A DNA stretch of 64,000 nt from NCBI GenBank assembly GCA_020632795.1, contig JACKEV010000009.1:62001-126000 (forward strand). Reading direction: 5' to 3'. The notes below the pieces were generated by a model. It was given only the letters and a program-made list of their open reading frames with translations, searched no databases and was not told the DNA's origin. Source of the stretch: Alphaproteobacteria bacterium. Lineage in GTDB: Bacteria > Myxococcota_A > UBA796 > CAJQPC01. Shown here piece by piece: positions 7,774 to 15,072 of the stretch. Numbering within the stretch: position 1 is the first letter of the stretch; each line of letters begins with the position of its first letter. The position numbers and the translations under genes were made by a program.

Positions 7774-9558
7774 TCAGAGCTCCACCTTGCGGATGAGGTA
7801 GACGAGGTCGATGTCCAGGGAGAGGCCGACGAAGCCCGCCCACATGAGCTGGGTGGCGGCGGAGGCGGGGTTGGGGTCCTCGACCCTGAAGCCGATGGCC
7901 CCCGCGGAGACCGCGCTGAAGTGGGTGAACCGCCAGCCCCCGGCGATGACCGGGTAGACCGAGCCGAACGCGGGCTGGGTGACGTAGCCCTCGATGTCGG
8001 GGCCGTCGCCGGGCACGAAGCCCACGGTGACCGAGGCCCGCTGGCGCAGCCGGTCCATGGGCGTGCCGGCCAGATCGCGCAGGGGGATGTCACGGTCCAC
8101 GGGCGTGCTGTAGAGGCGCATGCCGACGTAGGGGGCCAGCCAGGCCGAGTTCTTGTCGTCGACCAGGGGCACCGCGGCGGCCACGCCGGCCTCGATGGTG
8201 GCGAAGTTCTTGGCGTCCCGGGTGCGCTCGGAGCCGGCGTGGACCCCCAGGTTGATGGGGCCCATGGCCACGACCAGGCGCTGGCGCACGGCGGGGGCGC
8301 GGACCGCGTCCCGCACGGCCTCGGCCATGCGCACCCGCGCGCCCCGGGCGGCCCCGTCGGCGGCGTCCAGGTCGGCGGCCGCGCGGTTCAGGCCGTCGCG
8401 CAGCTCGTCCACGGCCTCCAGCGTGCGGACCCAGCGGGTGAGCGTGTCGGCGGTCTGGGGGCGCACCTGGCCGCTGAGCGCGCCGAGCTGGGCGATGACC
8501 CCCTGGGGGTCGACCTCCAGGGAGTCCCGGACGACGTCGAGGCCGAACAGGCGGCCGTCGGCGTACACGTTGAGGGTGCCGGGGGCGCGGTGTGGATCGC
8601 GGCCGAGCTGGCTGAGGGCCGCGGCCTGCTGGGACTCGGGCAGCGCCAGCACGCTGTCGAGGCTGGCCGCCCAGTCCGCGCAGGCCCCCGCGTTCTGCCC
8701 GGTGCAGGTGCGGAGCTGGCCGCGCACCTCGGACAGGGTGGCGGGGGAGGGGGAGAGGGTGATCAGGCGGGCGATCTCGATGGCCCGCTCGTCGGCCCAG
8801 ACCAGCGGGGAGGCGAAAGCCGGGGGCAGCGGCAGGGCGGACAGGTTCGCGTGGGCCTCGGCAGCGGCCGCGCGCTGCTCGGAGACGATCCGGGCGCGCA
8901 CCCGGGCCAGGGTGGCGTAGCGCAGCAGCTCGCCGCAGGCGTCGGGGCCCTCCCCGGCGGCGTAGCGCACCAGGATCTCGGCGGCGGCGCCTCGGACGGC
9001 CTCGGGATCGGCCACCGGGGCGCGCATGCGGTCCAGGGCGTCGGTGAGGGCGGCCTCGAAGCGGGCTTCGTCGTCCAGGGTGTAGCAGCGGTCGCCCGGC
9101 AGGGGCACCTCGGCGATGAGATCCTCGGCGACCAGGGCGCTGAGGGTCTCCAGGCGCTCGCCGTCCAGGGTCACCCGCGGGCGCAGGCTGAAGCAGTAGT
9201 CCAGCCCGACCTGGAGGGGGGCGACCCGGCCGCGCAGCACCCGGACCCCGGCGTCGGTGGTGACCGACATGCCCAGGCGCTGGATCTGTCGGGCGCCGGA
9301 GGGCGGGTCCGAGGGGCAGTCGGCCCGCTCCCGGGGCCAGATGACCAGCTCGGCGGTGGCCTCGGTGTCCTGGGAGACCGGGACGTCCAGGAAGAACTCC
9401 TCGCCCGCCGGGAAGGGGCCGTCGGCGAGGGCGTCGTTCAGGTCGTCGCCTGGGGCCATGACCTCCAGCGGGCGATCCAGGATGAGGCGCACAGAGGTGT
9501 CGGCGAGCGCCGTCGCGGGCATCAGGCCCAGCAGCGCAGCCAGCGCTGTCTTTGTCAC
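7774..9558 (-). CDS. Exported protein with probable C-terminal outer-membrane barrel-like domain
   Basis: The protein has 594 residues from GTG 9558, with GAGGG seven bases upstream. The N-terminal MTKTALAALLGLMPATALA is a signal peptide with AxA cleavage. The middle (about residues 150-420) is alpha-helical and Arg/Ala-rich with several isolated cysteines. The last 170 residues alternate polar and hydrophobic residues (NLGVHAG, WLAPYVGMRLYS, VIAGGWRFTHFSAVSAGAIG, GFVGLSLDIDLVYLI), like outer-membrane beta strands. No named family is recognised. It lies between the MNIO pair upstream and two small beta-rich proteins downstream, so it may be a surface-exposed component or target of that operon (inference). 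Confidence 0.65.
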   Translation of the reverse strand: MTKTALAALLGLMPATALADTSVRLILDRPLEVMAPGDDLNDALADGPFPAGEEFFLDVPVSQDTEATAELVIWPRERADCPSDPPSGARQIQRLGMSVTTDAGVRVLRGRVAPLQVGLDYCFSLRPRVTLDGERLETLSALVAEDLIAEVPLPGDRCYTLDDEARFEAALTDALDRMRAPVADPEAVRGAAAEILVRYAAGEGPDACGELLRYATLARVRARIVSEQRAAAAEAHANLSALPLPPAFASPLVWADERAIEIARLITLSPSPATLSEVRGQLRTCTGQNAGACADWAASLDSVLALPESQQAAALSQLGRDPHRAPGTLNVYADGRLFGLDVVRDSLEVDPQGVIAQLGALSGQVRPQTADTLTRWVRTLEAVDELRDGLNRAAADLDAADGAARGARVRMAEAVRDAVRAPAVRQRLVVAMGPINLGVHAGSERTRDAKNFATIEAGVAAAVPLVDDKNSAWLAPYVGMRLYSTPVDRDIPLRDLAGTPMDRLRQRASVTVGFVPGDGPDIEGYVTQPAFGSVYPVIAGGWRFTHFSAVSAGAIGFRVEDPNPASAATQLMWAGFVGLSLDIDLVYLIRKVEL

Positions 9559-9575
9559 GGGGATCCCTCGATGGT

Positions 9576-10418
9576 TCAAGGAATTCGTATCACGAGCCCT
9601 TCCCGATCGAGGTCCGCGATGAGCTGCGCGGCCTTGGATCGGCCCAGACCGCGCCCTGCGAGGTCCGTGATCACGTGGCGCAGCGGGGTGGGGGAGGACA
9701 GCTCGGTGAGCACCTGCTGGACGGTTCGGCCCAGCGAGCGGATCCCCGAGCCGCCCGCCTCCGGCTGGAGGATGAGCCGGGTGGGGTTCTCCGGATCGAG
9801 GGGCGGCAGCGGGCCGAGGCCCGGCGCGTCGGTGCACAGCGCGAGCGCGGGCATCAGCGAGGCCTCGAAGAGGTAGGACTCGATCTGGTTGAGGGTCTCC
9901 AGGGTGCCCGAGGGCAGGGACACCGCGCCCACGCCAGCCGCCCGGGCCACGCAGGGGTCCCGCTTCACCGGCGCCAGGCGCGCGGGGGGGTGCTCCAGCT
10001 CGCGGCGGCAGGCGGCCAGGGCCTCTTCCAGGGACAGGACCGCGTCGAGGTGGGCGCTGCCGAGGTGGAGGGAGCGCAGGTAGGCGGCGTAGGCGGTGGC
10101 CAGCGAGCCGCGCTGCTGGATCGCCCCGTGGAAGGCCATCGAGGAGAAGAAGCCGTCCAGGATGGCGACCCGGCGCAGGATGGCGAGGGCGAGGGTGCTG
10201 GCGCCCTTGAACTCGCCGAACAGGGTGCGCAGGGTGCGCGCCCGCAGCAGGGGGTCGGTGCGCCAGGCGCGGCGGTCGACGGCGAGCAGCCATCCGCGCT
10301 CGTCGTCGGTGACGTTGACCCCGGCGAGGGCGGCGGCCGGGGCGTCGTAGACCCGGTTGGCGAAGGCGGGGTCGAAGCGCATGCGCACGGTCACCCGCTG
10401 GAGGGCCTGGTGGCTCAT
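9576..10418 (-). CDS. Probable partner protein of the MNIO enzyme
   Basis: The protein has 280 residues. Its ATG (10416-10418) overlaps the TGA of the MNIO gene (ATGA), so the two are translationally coupled, as MNIO enzymes and their partner proteins generally are. The N-terminal 80 residues (FDPAFANRVY, LAGVNVTDDERGWLLAVD) form a helical domain resembling the LigA/Nif11-type N-termini seen in RiPP contexts. The C-terminal segment LRHVITDLAGRGLGRSKAAQ followed by a short strand resembles a winged helix, as expected for a RiPP-recognition-like element. In characterised systems (MbnC, TglI, BufC) the partner presents the peptide substrate to the iron enzyme. I infer that role here from position and fold guess; sequence identity to those partners is not evident. 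Confidence 0.55.
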   Translation of the reverse strand: MSHQALQRVTVRMRFDPAFANRVYDAPAAALAGVNVTDDERGWLLAVDRRAWRTDPLLRARTLRTLFGEFKGASTLALAILRRVAILDGFFSSMAFHGAIQQRGSLATAYAAYLRSLHLGSAHLDAVLSLEEALAACRRELEHPPARLAPVKRDPCVARAAGVGAVSLPSGTLETLNQIESYLFEASLMPALALCTDAPGLGPLPPLDPENPTRLILQPEAGGSGIRSLGRTVQQVLTELSSPTPLRHVITDLAGRGLGRSKAAQLIADLDREGLVIRIP

Positions 10419-11287
10419 CGCGCCTCCTTGGGGAACATGGCGTTGAGCCGCTGGAAGTTGGGGATGACCTCGTTCGGCGCGTTGTGCTCGCACTCGTAGA
10501 CGACCGCCCGCAGGTTGGGGGCGCGCGCCAGCAGGGCCTCGAAGATGGCCCAGGTCTCGGGCAGAGGCTCCGGGGTGTGGGTGTCGTCGATCCAGGTGAA
10601 GCCGGCGGTGTCGCGGGTCGTACCCCCGGCGACGTGGACCTCGACGATTCGGTCGAGGGGGAAGTCGTCGAACCCGTCGGTGGGGGAGCAGCCCCGCATG
10701 CGCTGGAAGATGGCCAGGTGGGCGGCGTCGAGGAGCATGCCGCAGTCCGCCGCGTCGACGACCCGGGCGTAGAAGTCCAGGAGGTGGAGCGGGCCGACAT
10801 ACGCGGTCGCGGGGGGGTTCTCCGGCAGCACCACGTAGCTGCAGCGCGCCTGGAGCAGGGCGATCGCCTCGGCCATCTCCCGGGCCGCGTCGGCGGAGAG
10901 GATGGGGGGCAGCAGGACGTCGTGGCCCCGCTCCCGGGGGCCGAAGTGCCAATAGCCGGCGTCACCGCAGAGCCAGGCCGCGCCGACCTGGTCGGCCTGG
11001 GCCTCGGTGGCCTGGATCCAGGGGTCGTCGACGTCCTGGGTCTCGGCGAGGTTCACGTCCAGGAAGTGGTAGGTCGTGGGCGCGCCGGTGGCCGCCCAGC
11101 GGCGCATGGCGTCGTCCAGGCCGCGGCGCACGTCGGCGCCGATCTCCAGGAAGTGGACCAGCTCGGGGTGGTCGCGGCGGAAGGACACGGCGTCGACGCC
11201 CGGGCCGCGCTGCCCGGCGTCGAACTCGCAGGAGACGCCCACCCCGAGGCGGGGGAGCGTGGAGACGCGGTCATGGAAGGAGGCCAT
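10415..11287 (-). CDS. DUF692 / MNIO-family multinuclear non-heme iron oxidase
   Basis: The protein has 290 residues and matches the TIM-barrel DUF692 family that includes MbnB, TglH and BufB, which use two or three iron ions to modify cysteines in peptides. Visible family landmarks are LEIGADV (48-54), YHF with His74, LPENPP with Glu156, GMLLDAAH with Asp187 and His190, VEVHVAG with His218, WIDDTH with Asp235 and His237, and VVYECEHN with Glu265. Most metal ligands expected for the family are therefore present; the common HPEN motif near the N-terminus is replaced by GADV. It starts at ATG 11287 with no Shine-Dalgarno sequence, 24 bases after the cyclase stop. It overlaps the partner gene by four bases. 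The substrate is unknown. Confidence 0.8.
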   Translation of the reverse strand: MASFHDRVSTLPRLGVGVSCEFDAGQRGPGVDAVSFRRDHPELVHFLEIGADVRRGLDDAMRRWAATGAPTTYHFLDVNLAETQDVDDPWIQATEAQADQVGAAWLCGDAGYWHFGPRERGHDVLLPPILSADAAREMAEAIALLQARCSYVVLPENPPATAYVGPLHLLDFYARVVDAADCGMLLDAAHLAIFQRMRGCSPTDGFDDFPLDRIVEVHVAGGTTRDTAGFTWIDDTHTPEPLPETWAIFEALLARAPNLRAVVYECEHNAPNEVIPNFQRLNAMFPKEAR

Positions 11288-11311
11288 GCCGGCGCCTAAC
11301 CCGCGACGCGA

Positions 11312-12454
11312 TCAGGTGGCCAGCTCTCCGAGCAGGAACTCCTGGACCCCGTGGGGGTGGAGCTTGAGGCTGCGGGAGGCAGCGGTCAGCCGGAAGCGCT
11401 CGCAGTAGGCCTCGTAGAAGGCCTCATTCGGGGCGGTGCCCGCCTCGTCGGCGCTGAACTCCGGCTTGAGGCGGTCCAGGTAGTACATGCGGATCTGGCC
11501 GATGTTGCGGACCTCCTGGCTGCCCCGGAAGGTGCCCTCGAAGTAGTCCTCGATCTGCTGCCAGGTGGACTCGGAGATGTTGATGCGGCCGGGCTCGCTG
11601 GCGCTCTCCATGCGGGAGGCGACGTTGACCGAGTGCCCCCAGATGTCGAAGAAATACTTCTTGTGGCCCACCACGCCGGAGATGCAGGGGCCGGAGTGCA
11701 GGCCCATGCGGATGTCCCAGTTGTTGAGGTCCATGTCGTCGACCAGGCGGGGCTGGTTCGGGCGGTCCAGCATGAGCTGCATCAGCTCCAGGCTGGCCAG
11801 CGCGGCGTCGATGGCGTGGCTGTCCTTCTTGCGGGGCAGGCCCGAGGCGCACATGTAGGAGTCGCCGATGGTCTTGATCTTCTCCAGCCCGTAGCGGTCC
11901 ATGATGGTGTCGTAGGCGGAGAAGTAGGCGTTGAGCTTGCGGACCAGGGTGACCGGCTCGATGTGGTAGGCCAGCTTCGAGAACCTGACCACATCCGTGA
12001 ACATGATGGTGCAGTCGCGGTAGGCGCGGGGCCGCACGGCGCGGGTGTTGATCAGCTCGCCCGCGATGTGCTGGGGCATGATGTTCAGCACCAGCTCCTT
12101 GAACAGCAGGCTCTCCTTCTGGAAGGTCTCCATCAGATCCAGCACGGGATCCCAGTTGGCGGAGATGCAGTCGAGGGTGGGGCCGTCCGGGGTCTCGCCG
12201 CGCAGGAGCTGCCACTTGAGGCGCAGGGACTTGCCGCCGCGCAGCGCCAGATCGGCGTGGAACTCGCGGGTGGACTCGCTCAGCTCGAGCAGCTCGGCGA
12301 AGGTGTTGACGTTGAACAGCGCGACGCAGGGGTTGTGGTGCGCGGCGAGCTTGGCCAGCAGCTTCGCGGCGGCCTGGTTGCGCGGACGCAGCTCACCATC
12401 AGGCCGGAACTCGAAGACGACATACTCCACGAGGTCCAGGATGGTCCGCTGCAC
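11312..12454 (-). CDS. Class III adenylate cyclase with N-terminal sensor-like domain
   Basis: The protein has 380 residues from GTG 12454, preceded by AGGAGG seven bases upstream. Residues 1-110 look like a PAS/HNOBA-type domain, followed by a short helical linker typical before cyclase domains (LVLNIMPQHIAGEL). The catalytic domain (about 145-310) has metal-binding Asp154 (MFTDVV) and Asp198 (TIGDSYM). The adenine-specifying pair is Lys194 and Asp270 (FDIWG), and the transition-state residues are Asn277 and Arg281 (NVASRM). All key residues are present, so cAMP synthesis is predicted. It is the fourth gene after a phosphatase, kinase and antagonist-like protein, and is probably their output. 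It lacks membrane segments. Confidence 0.9.
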   Translation of the reverse strand: MQRTILDLVEYVVFEFRPDGELRPRNQAAAKLLAKLAAHHNPCVALFNVNTFAELLELSESTREFHADLALRGGKSLRLKWQLLRGETPDGPTLDCISANWDPVLDLMETFQKESLLFKELVLNIMPQHIAGELINTRAVRPRAYRDCTIMFTDVVRFSKLAYHIEPVTLVRKLNAYFSAYDTIMDRYGLEKIKTIGDSYMCASGLPRKKDSHAIDAALASLELMQLMLDRPNQPRLVDDMDLNNWDIRMGLHSGPCISGVVGHKKYFFDIWGHSVNVASRMESASEPGRINISESTWQQIEDYFEGTFRGSQEVRNIGQIRMYYLDRLKPEFSADEAGTAPNEAFYEAYCERFRLTAASRSLKLHPHGVQEFLLGELAT

Positions 12455-12490
12455 CGCGCTGTCCTCCTGGCGCGAGGGTTACGCCGCCGT

Positions 12491-12898
12491 CTAGATCTCC
12501 GCGACGTCCTGGAAGGTGGTGCGCGCGCCGATCTCCTCTTCGTCCACGTCGAGCAGGATGGGCAGGGTCTCCTGTTGCCAGTCGTCCACCTTGAGGCGCC
12601 GCACCGTCACCGGGCCGTCCACGCTCTGGTAGATCAGCTCAGTGATGTCCATGATCACGTAGAAGCCGTTGGAGTTGCAGAACAGGAGCTCGGTGAAGTC
12701 GAACTCCGTCTCCTCGACGTCCAGATCGGGCAGCATGCGGCCCAGGTCGTCCAGGTAGCGCTTCAGCTCCTTGTGGGGGTTGTCCACGCGGATCACGCCC
12801 ATGAAGCTCACGAGGAGTCGGTTGCCGTCCAGCTTGGCCACTGACGTGAACACGCTGCGCCCGCCGTCCATGATGTCGCCGTACGTGAGCACCTTCAC
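12491..12898 (-). CDS. STAS/SiaC-like anti-sigma-antagonist-type phosphoprotein
   Basis: The protein has 135 residues from GTG 12898, with AGGAGG six bases upstream; it overlaps the kinase stop (GTGA). The central segment FDFTELLFCNSNGFYVIMD corresponds in position and pattern to the phosphorylation loop of SpoIIAA-type antagonists and of SiaC (DUF1987). Ser76 is the likely phosphorylated residue. Its neighbours are a predicted kinase of the RsbW/SiaB type and a PP2C phosphatase, the two enzymes that would phosphorylate and dephosphorylate it. In the unphosphorylated state it would bind either the kinase or the downstream cyclase (inference from the Sia and Rsb systems). It is cytoplasmic. 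Confidence 0.65.
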   Translation of the reverse strand: MKVLTYGDIMDGGRSVFTSVAKLDGNRLLVSFMGVIRVDNPHKELKRYLDDLGRMLPDLDVEETEFDFTELLFCNSNGFYVIMDITELIYQSVDGPVTVRRLKVDDWQQETLPILLDVDEEEIGARTTFQDVAEI

Positions 12899-13419
12899 AG
12901 CAGACCTCCTACGTTCAGCACGGAGTCCACGACCAGGTAGCCCTCCCGGTAGTCCACGGAGATGTTGAACTTGTTCTCTGCGGCAACCCGGATAAGGCCG
13001 AGGCCTCCTTTGGCGCGGCGCTCTCGGCGCTCGCGAATGGTCTTCCTCATCAGCTCCCTGAGGTCCTCGGTCTGGTTGATCAGGTCCACGTGGCTCTTCA
13101 CGACCTCGTACTGCTCGGGGGTCGCGACGTTCTTGATCCGTATCAACAGCCGCTCCGGGTTGATGTCGATGTGGAGATCCATCCGGCTGCTTGGATCCGT
13201 GGTGTTCTGGAGCACGTTGCTGACCAGCTCGGTGATCAGCACGTTGGCCCGCTTGCTGATGATCCGAGGGTAGAACGCGCCGAGCAGCTCCTCGCAGAAG
13301 TTTCCCATGATCGCGCTGAGATCACACAGGATGTACTCGATGGGCGAGAAGCTGTAGCTCATCGAGATGCTGGCGGCCTCGCGCGCCGCCCCGCCTTGCC
13401 TGAGCGCGTCCGACATCAT
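12895..13419 (-). CDS. RsbW/SiaB-like ATP-binding protein kinase
   Basis: The protein has 174 residues. The GHKL ATPase N-box is visible as LITELVSNVLQN and the G-box as KGGLGLIRVAAE, the hallmarks of anti-sigma-type serine kinases and of SiaB (DUF6272). It has no His-containing dimerisation domain, so it is not a classical sensor histidine kinase. Its ATG overlaps the phosphatase stop codon by four bases and its own stop overlaps the start of the antagonist-like gene, tightly coupling three genes. Predicted function: ATP-dependent phosphorylation of the adjacent STAS/SiaC-like protein, opposed by the phosphatase. ATG 13416 is an alternative start. Confidence 0.75.
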   Translation of the reverse strand: MMSDALRQGGAAREAASISMSYSFSPIEYILCDLSAIMGNFCEELLGAFYPRIISKRANVLITELVSNVLQNTTDPSSRMDLHIDINPERLLIRIKNVATPEQYEVVKSHVDLINQTEDLRELMRKTIRERRERRAKGGLGLIRVAAENKFNISVDYREGYLVVDSVLNVGGLL

Positions 13420-14339
13420 GGATTCTTCCTGAGGATCATCAGCGTGATGTCGTCGGTGTCCTGGGCGCGGAACTCGGTGTAGTCCCGCAGGCAGCGGTCC
13501 AGGATGACCTGCACCGGGTCATTGGCGTGGTCGATGATGAGCTGGTTCAGCCGCTTGATGGTGTAGTCCTCAATGGCTTCGTTCTGGGCCTCGGGGATGC
13601 CGTCCGTGTAGAGCGCCAGCAGGTCGCCGGGGCCCCAGGGGAGCTGATACTCGCGGAACGGGCGGTGCCGAAGCCCCAGGAAGTGCTGGCGGTTCTCGAA
13701 GGAGTGGGGTGTGCCCTGGTGGATGAGCAGGCCGAAGCCGCCGCCGGAGACGTACCGGACGTGGTCCTCGCCGAACACCACGAAGTTGACCGTGGCGTAC
13801 TTCTTGACCTCACGCAGGAAGAGGTACGAGGCGTTGTTGACCCACTCGACGATCTCCTTGGGGGACTCGAAGCGGTCCATGACCTGCATGAACTGGGCCT
13901 TGAGGTAGGCCATGACCAGCGCGGCCGAGACCCCGTGCCCTGAGATGTCGAACACCCCCAGCGCGCGGTGGCCGGTCTGGGTGCGGAAGAAGTCGTAGTA
14001 GTCGCCGCCGACCTCGGTGAGCTGCTTGTGGAAGATGGCGATGTCCATCTCGTTGTCCAGGCTGTCCTGGTGCTTGGGCATCAGGGCCTGCTGGATCTGG
14101 GACGCGACGGAGAGGTCATCCTGGATGATGCCGTATGCGCGAGCGAGCTCCTGCTCCTTCTCGTCGAGCTTCTCATACGCCATCTTGAGGTTGTTGTTGG
14201 TGGTCGCCCAGTAGGCGTTCGCGCGCTCCCACTTCTTGACCAGGCCACGGTACTTCCAGAAGAAGCGGGCGAGCTCTTCCTGTGAGAGATCGATCTCGTC
14301 CGGCGGTCGCGCGGCGTCGAGCAGCTCTTCCAGGGTCAT
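13416..14339 (-). CDS. PP2C/SpoIIE-type serine phosphatase (RsbU-like)
   Basis: The protein has 307 residues from ATG 14339, which has GGAGG eight bases upstream; a GTG nine bases earlier lies inside that ribosome site. Residues 1-90 contain a coiled coil (EKLDEKEQELARAYGIIQDD) that leads into the SpoIIE domain. The acidic metal ligands are in VGGDYYDFF (Asp113), VFDISGHG (Asp131) and TDDITLMIL near the C-terminus. There are no membrane or receiver domains, so the input signal probably acts through the coiled coil or a binding partner. It is the first gene of the four-gene signalling operon and has an extended -10 promoter about 115 bases upstream. It is expected to dephosphorylate the STAS/SiaC-like protein. 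Confidence 0.88.
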   Translation of the reverse strand: MTLEELLDAARPPDEIDLSQEELARFFWKYRGLVKKWERANAYWATTNNNLKMAYEKLDEKEQELARAYGIIQDDLSVASQIQQALMPKHQDSLDNEMDIAIFHKQLTEVGGDYYDFFRTQTGHRALGVFDISGHGVSAALVMAYLKAQFMQVMDRFESPKEIVEWVNNASYLFLREVKKYATVNFVVFGEDHVRYVSGGGFGLLIHQGTPHSFENRQHFLGLRHRPFREYQLPWGPGDLLALYTDGIPEAQNEAIEDYTIKRLNQLIIDHANDPVQVILDRCLRDYTEFRAQDTDDITLMILRKNP

Positions 14340-14451
14340 GCGCCGCACCTCCGTGTCCGTCCCGCTGCGGGCGGGCCCGACCTGGCGGTGCTCGTGGGGT
14401 GAGTCATGAAGCTTTCCTCATCATCCGGCGACGCAACCCGCCGGACGGCAG

Positions 14452-14460
14452 ATCATAGCA
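14452..14460 (-). promoter_or_regulatory. Extended -10 promoter of the phosphatase/kinase/cyclase operon
   Basis: Reading the minus strand gives TGCTATGAT, a good extended -10 element (TGnTATGAT). There is no recognisable -35 hexamer 16-18 bases upstream, which is common for extended -10 promoters. Transcription would begin near 14445 and leave a leader of about 105 bases before ATG 14339. The 173-base gap 14340-14512 contains nothing else I can assign. Confidence 0.5.
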
Positions 14461-14512
14461 GGAATACGTCCGCTGGTGGGAGCAGGACCATCCATCTTGG
14501 GGACTCGGCGCC

Positions 14513-15058
14513 TCAATGGAACTCAACGATGTGAATCTGGGTCTTGGGATCATAGCTCACGTCGACAAAGTCCAGATCACCCGGCGCGGACATGCCGCCG
14601 ATGATCACCCCGCGCTCCATGTCCCGGTTCAGCGGGGTGGTGGAGTGGATTCGGGCGCGCCCGGCGTCCTTGTTGACCTCGAGCAGCGAGAACGCGCCCA
14701 CGTACTCAGGCGGTCCGCTGACGACGCTGGCGTAGCCGGCGGAGCCCGTCTGGTAGTCCAGGAAGCCCAGGCCGTGGTCGACGATCTCCCGGCCGGGGCC
14801 GAAGTGGAACCAGGCCTGCATCATCTCGATGCCCACGCGCTCCAGGATCGGAGCGTTGTCCGCGTAGGACTGGATGACCAGCTCCTCCAGCTCCTTGAGC
14901 CGGGAGTAGGGGTACCACTGGTTGACCTCGATGCCCTGGGTCAGCTCGATGCCGCGCCCGCCCGTCACGATGTTCAGGTTCACGCAGGCCTGGGCGTAGC
15001 CCGCGAGCAGGGCGCCGAAGACCTTGAGCTGCTCATCACCAGGGGCCTTGTTCGTCAT
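14513..15058 (-). CDS. Conserved hypothetical, V4R/DUF2378-like ligand-binding domain suspected
   Basis: The protein has 181 residues from ATG 15058, with GGAG seven bases upstream. The layout resembles small V4R or DUF2378-type domains common in myxobacteria: a helical first half with WYPYSRLKELEELVIQSY, then a C-terminal strand region ending RGVIIGGMSAPGDLDFVDVSYDP. No catalytic residues stand out and there is no signal peptide. It follows the GRAS-family gene by 14 bases and is surely cotranscribed with it. A role as sensor or partner of that protein is an inference from position only. Confidence 0.5.
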   Translation of the reverse strand: MTNKAPGDEQLKVFGALLAGYAQACVNLNIVTGGRGIELTQGIEVNQWYPYSRLKELEELVIQSYADNAPILERVGIEMMQAWFHFGPGREIVDHGLGFLDYQTGSAGYASVVSGPPEYVGAFSLLEVNKDAGRARIHSTTPLNRDMERGVIIGGMSAPGDLDFVDVSYDPKTQIHIVEFH

Positions 15059-15072
15059 GGAAGGACTCCAAG

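Noticed and set aside
7774..10965. A single 1063-residue protein spanning the barrel gene and beyond
   Set aside because: The first 469 codons are a shadow of the partner and MNIO genes in another frame. A signal peptide with a ribosome site at GTG 9558 defines the real start.
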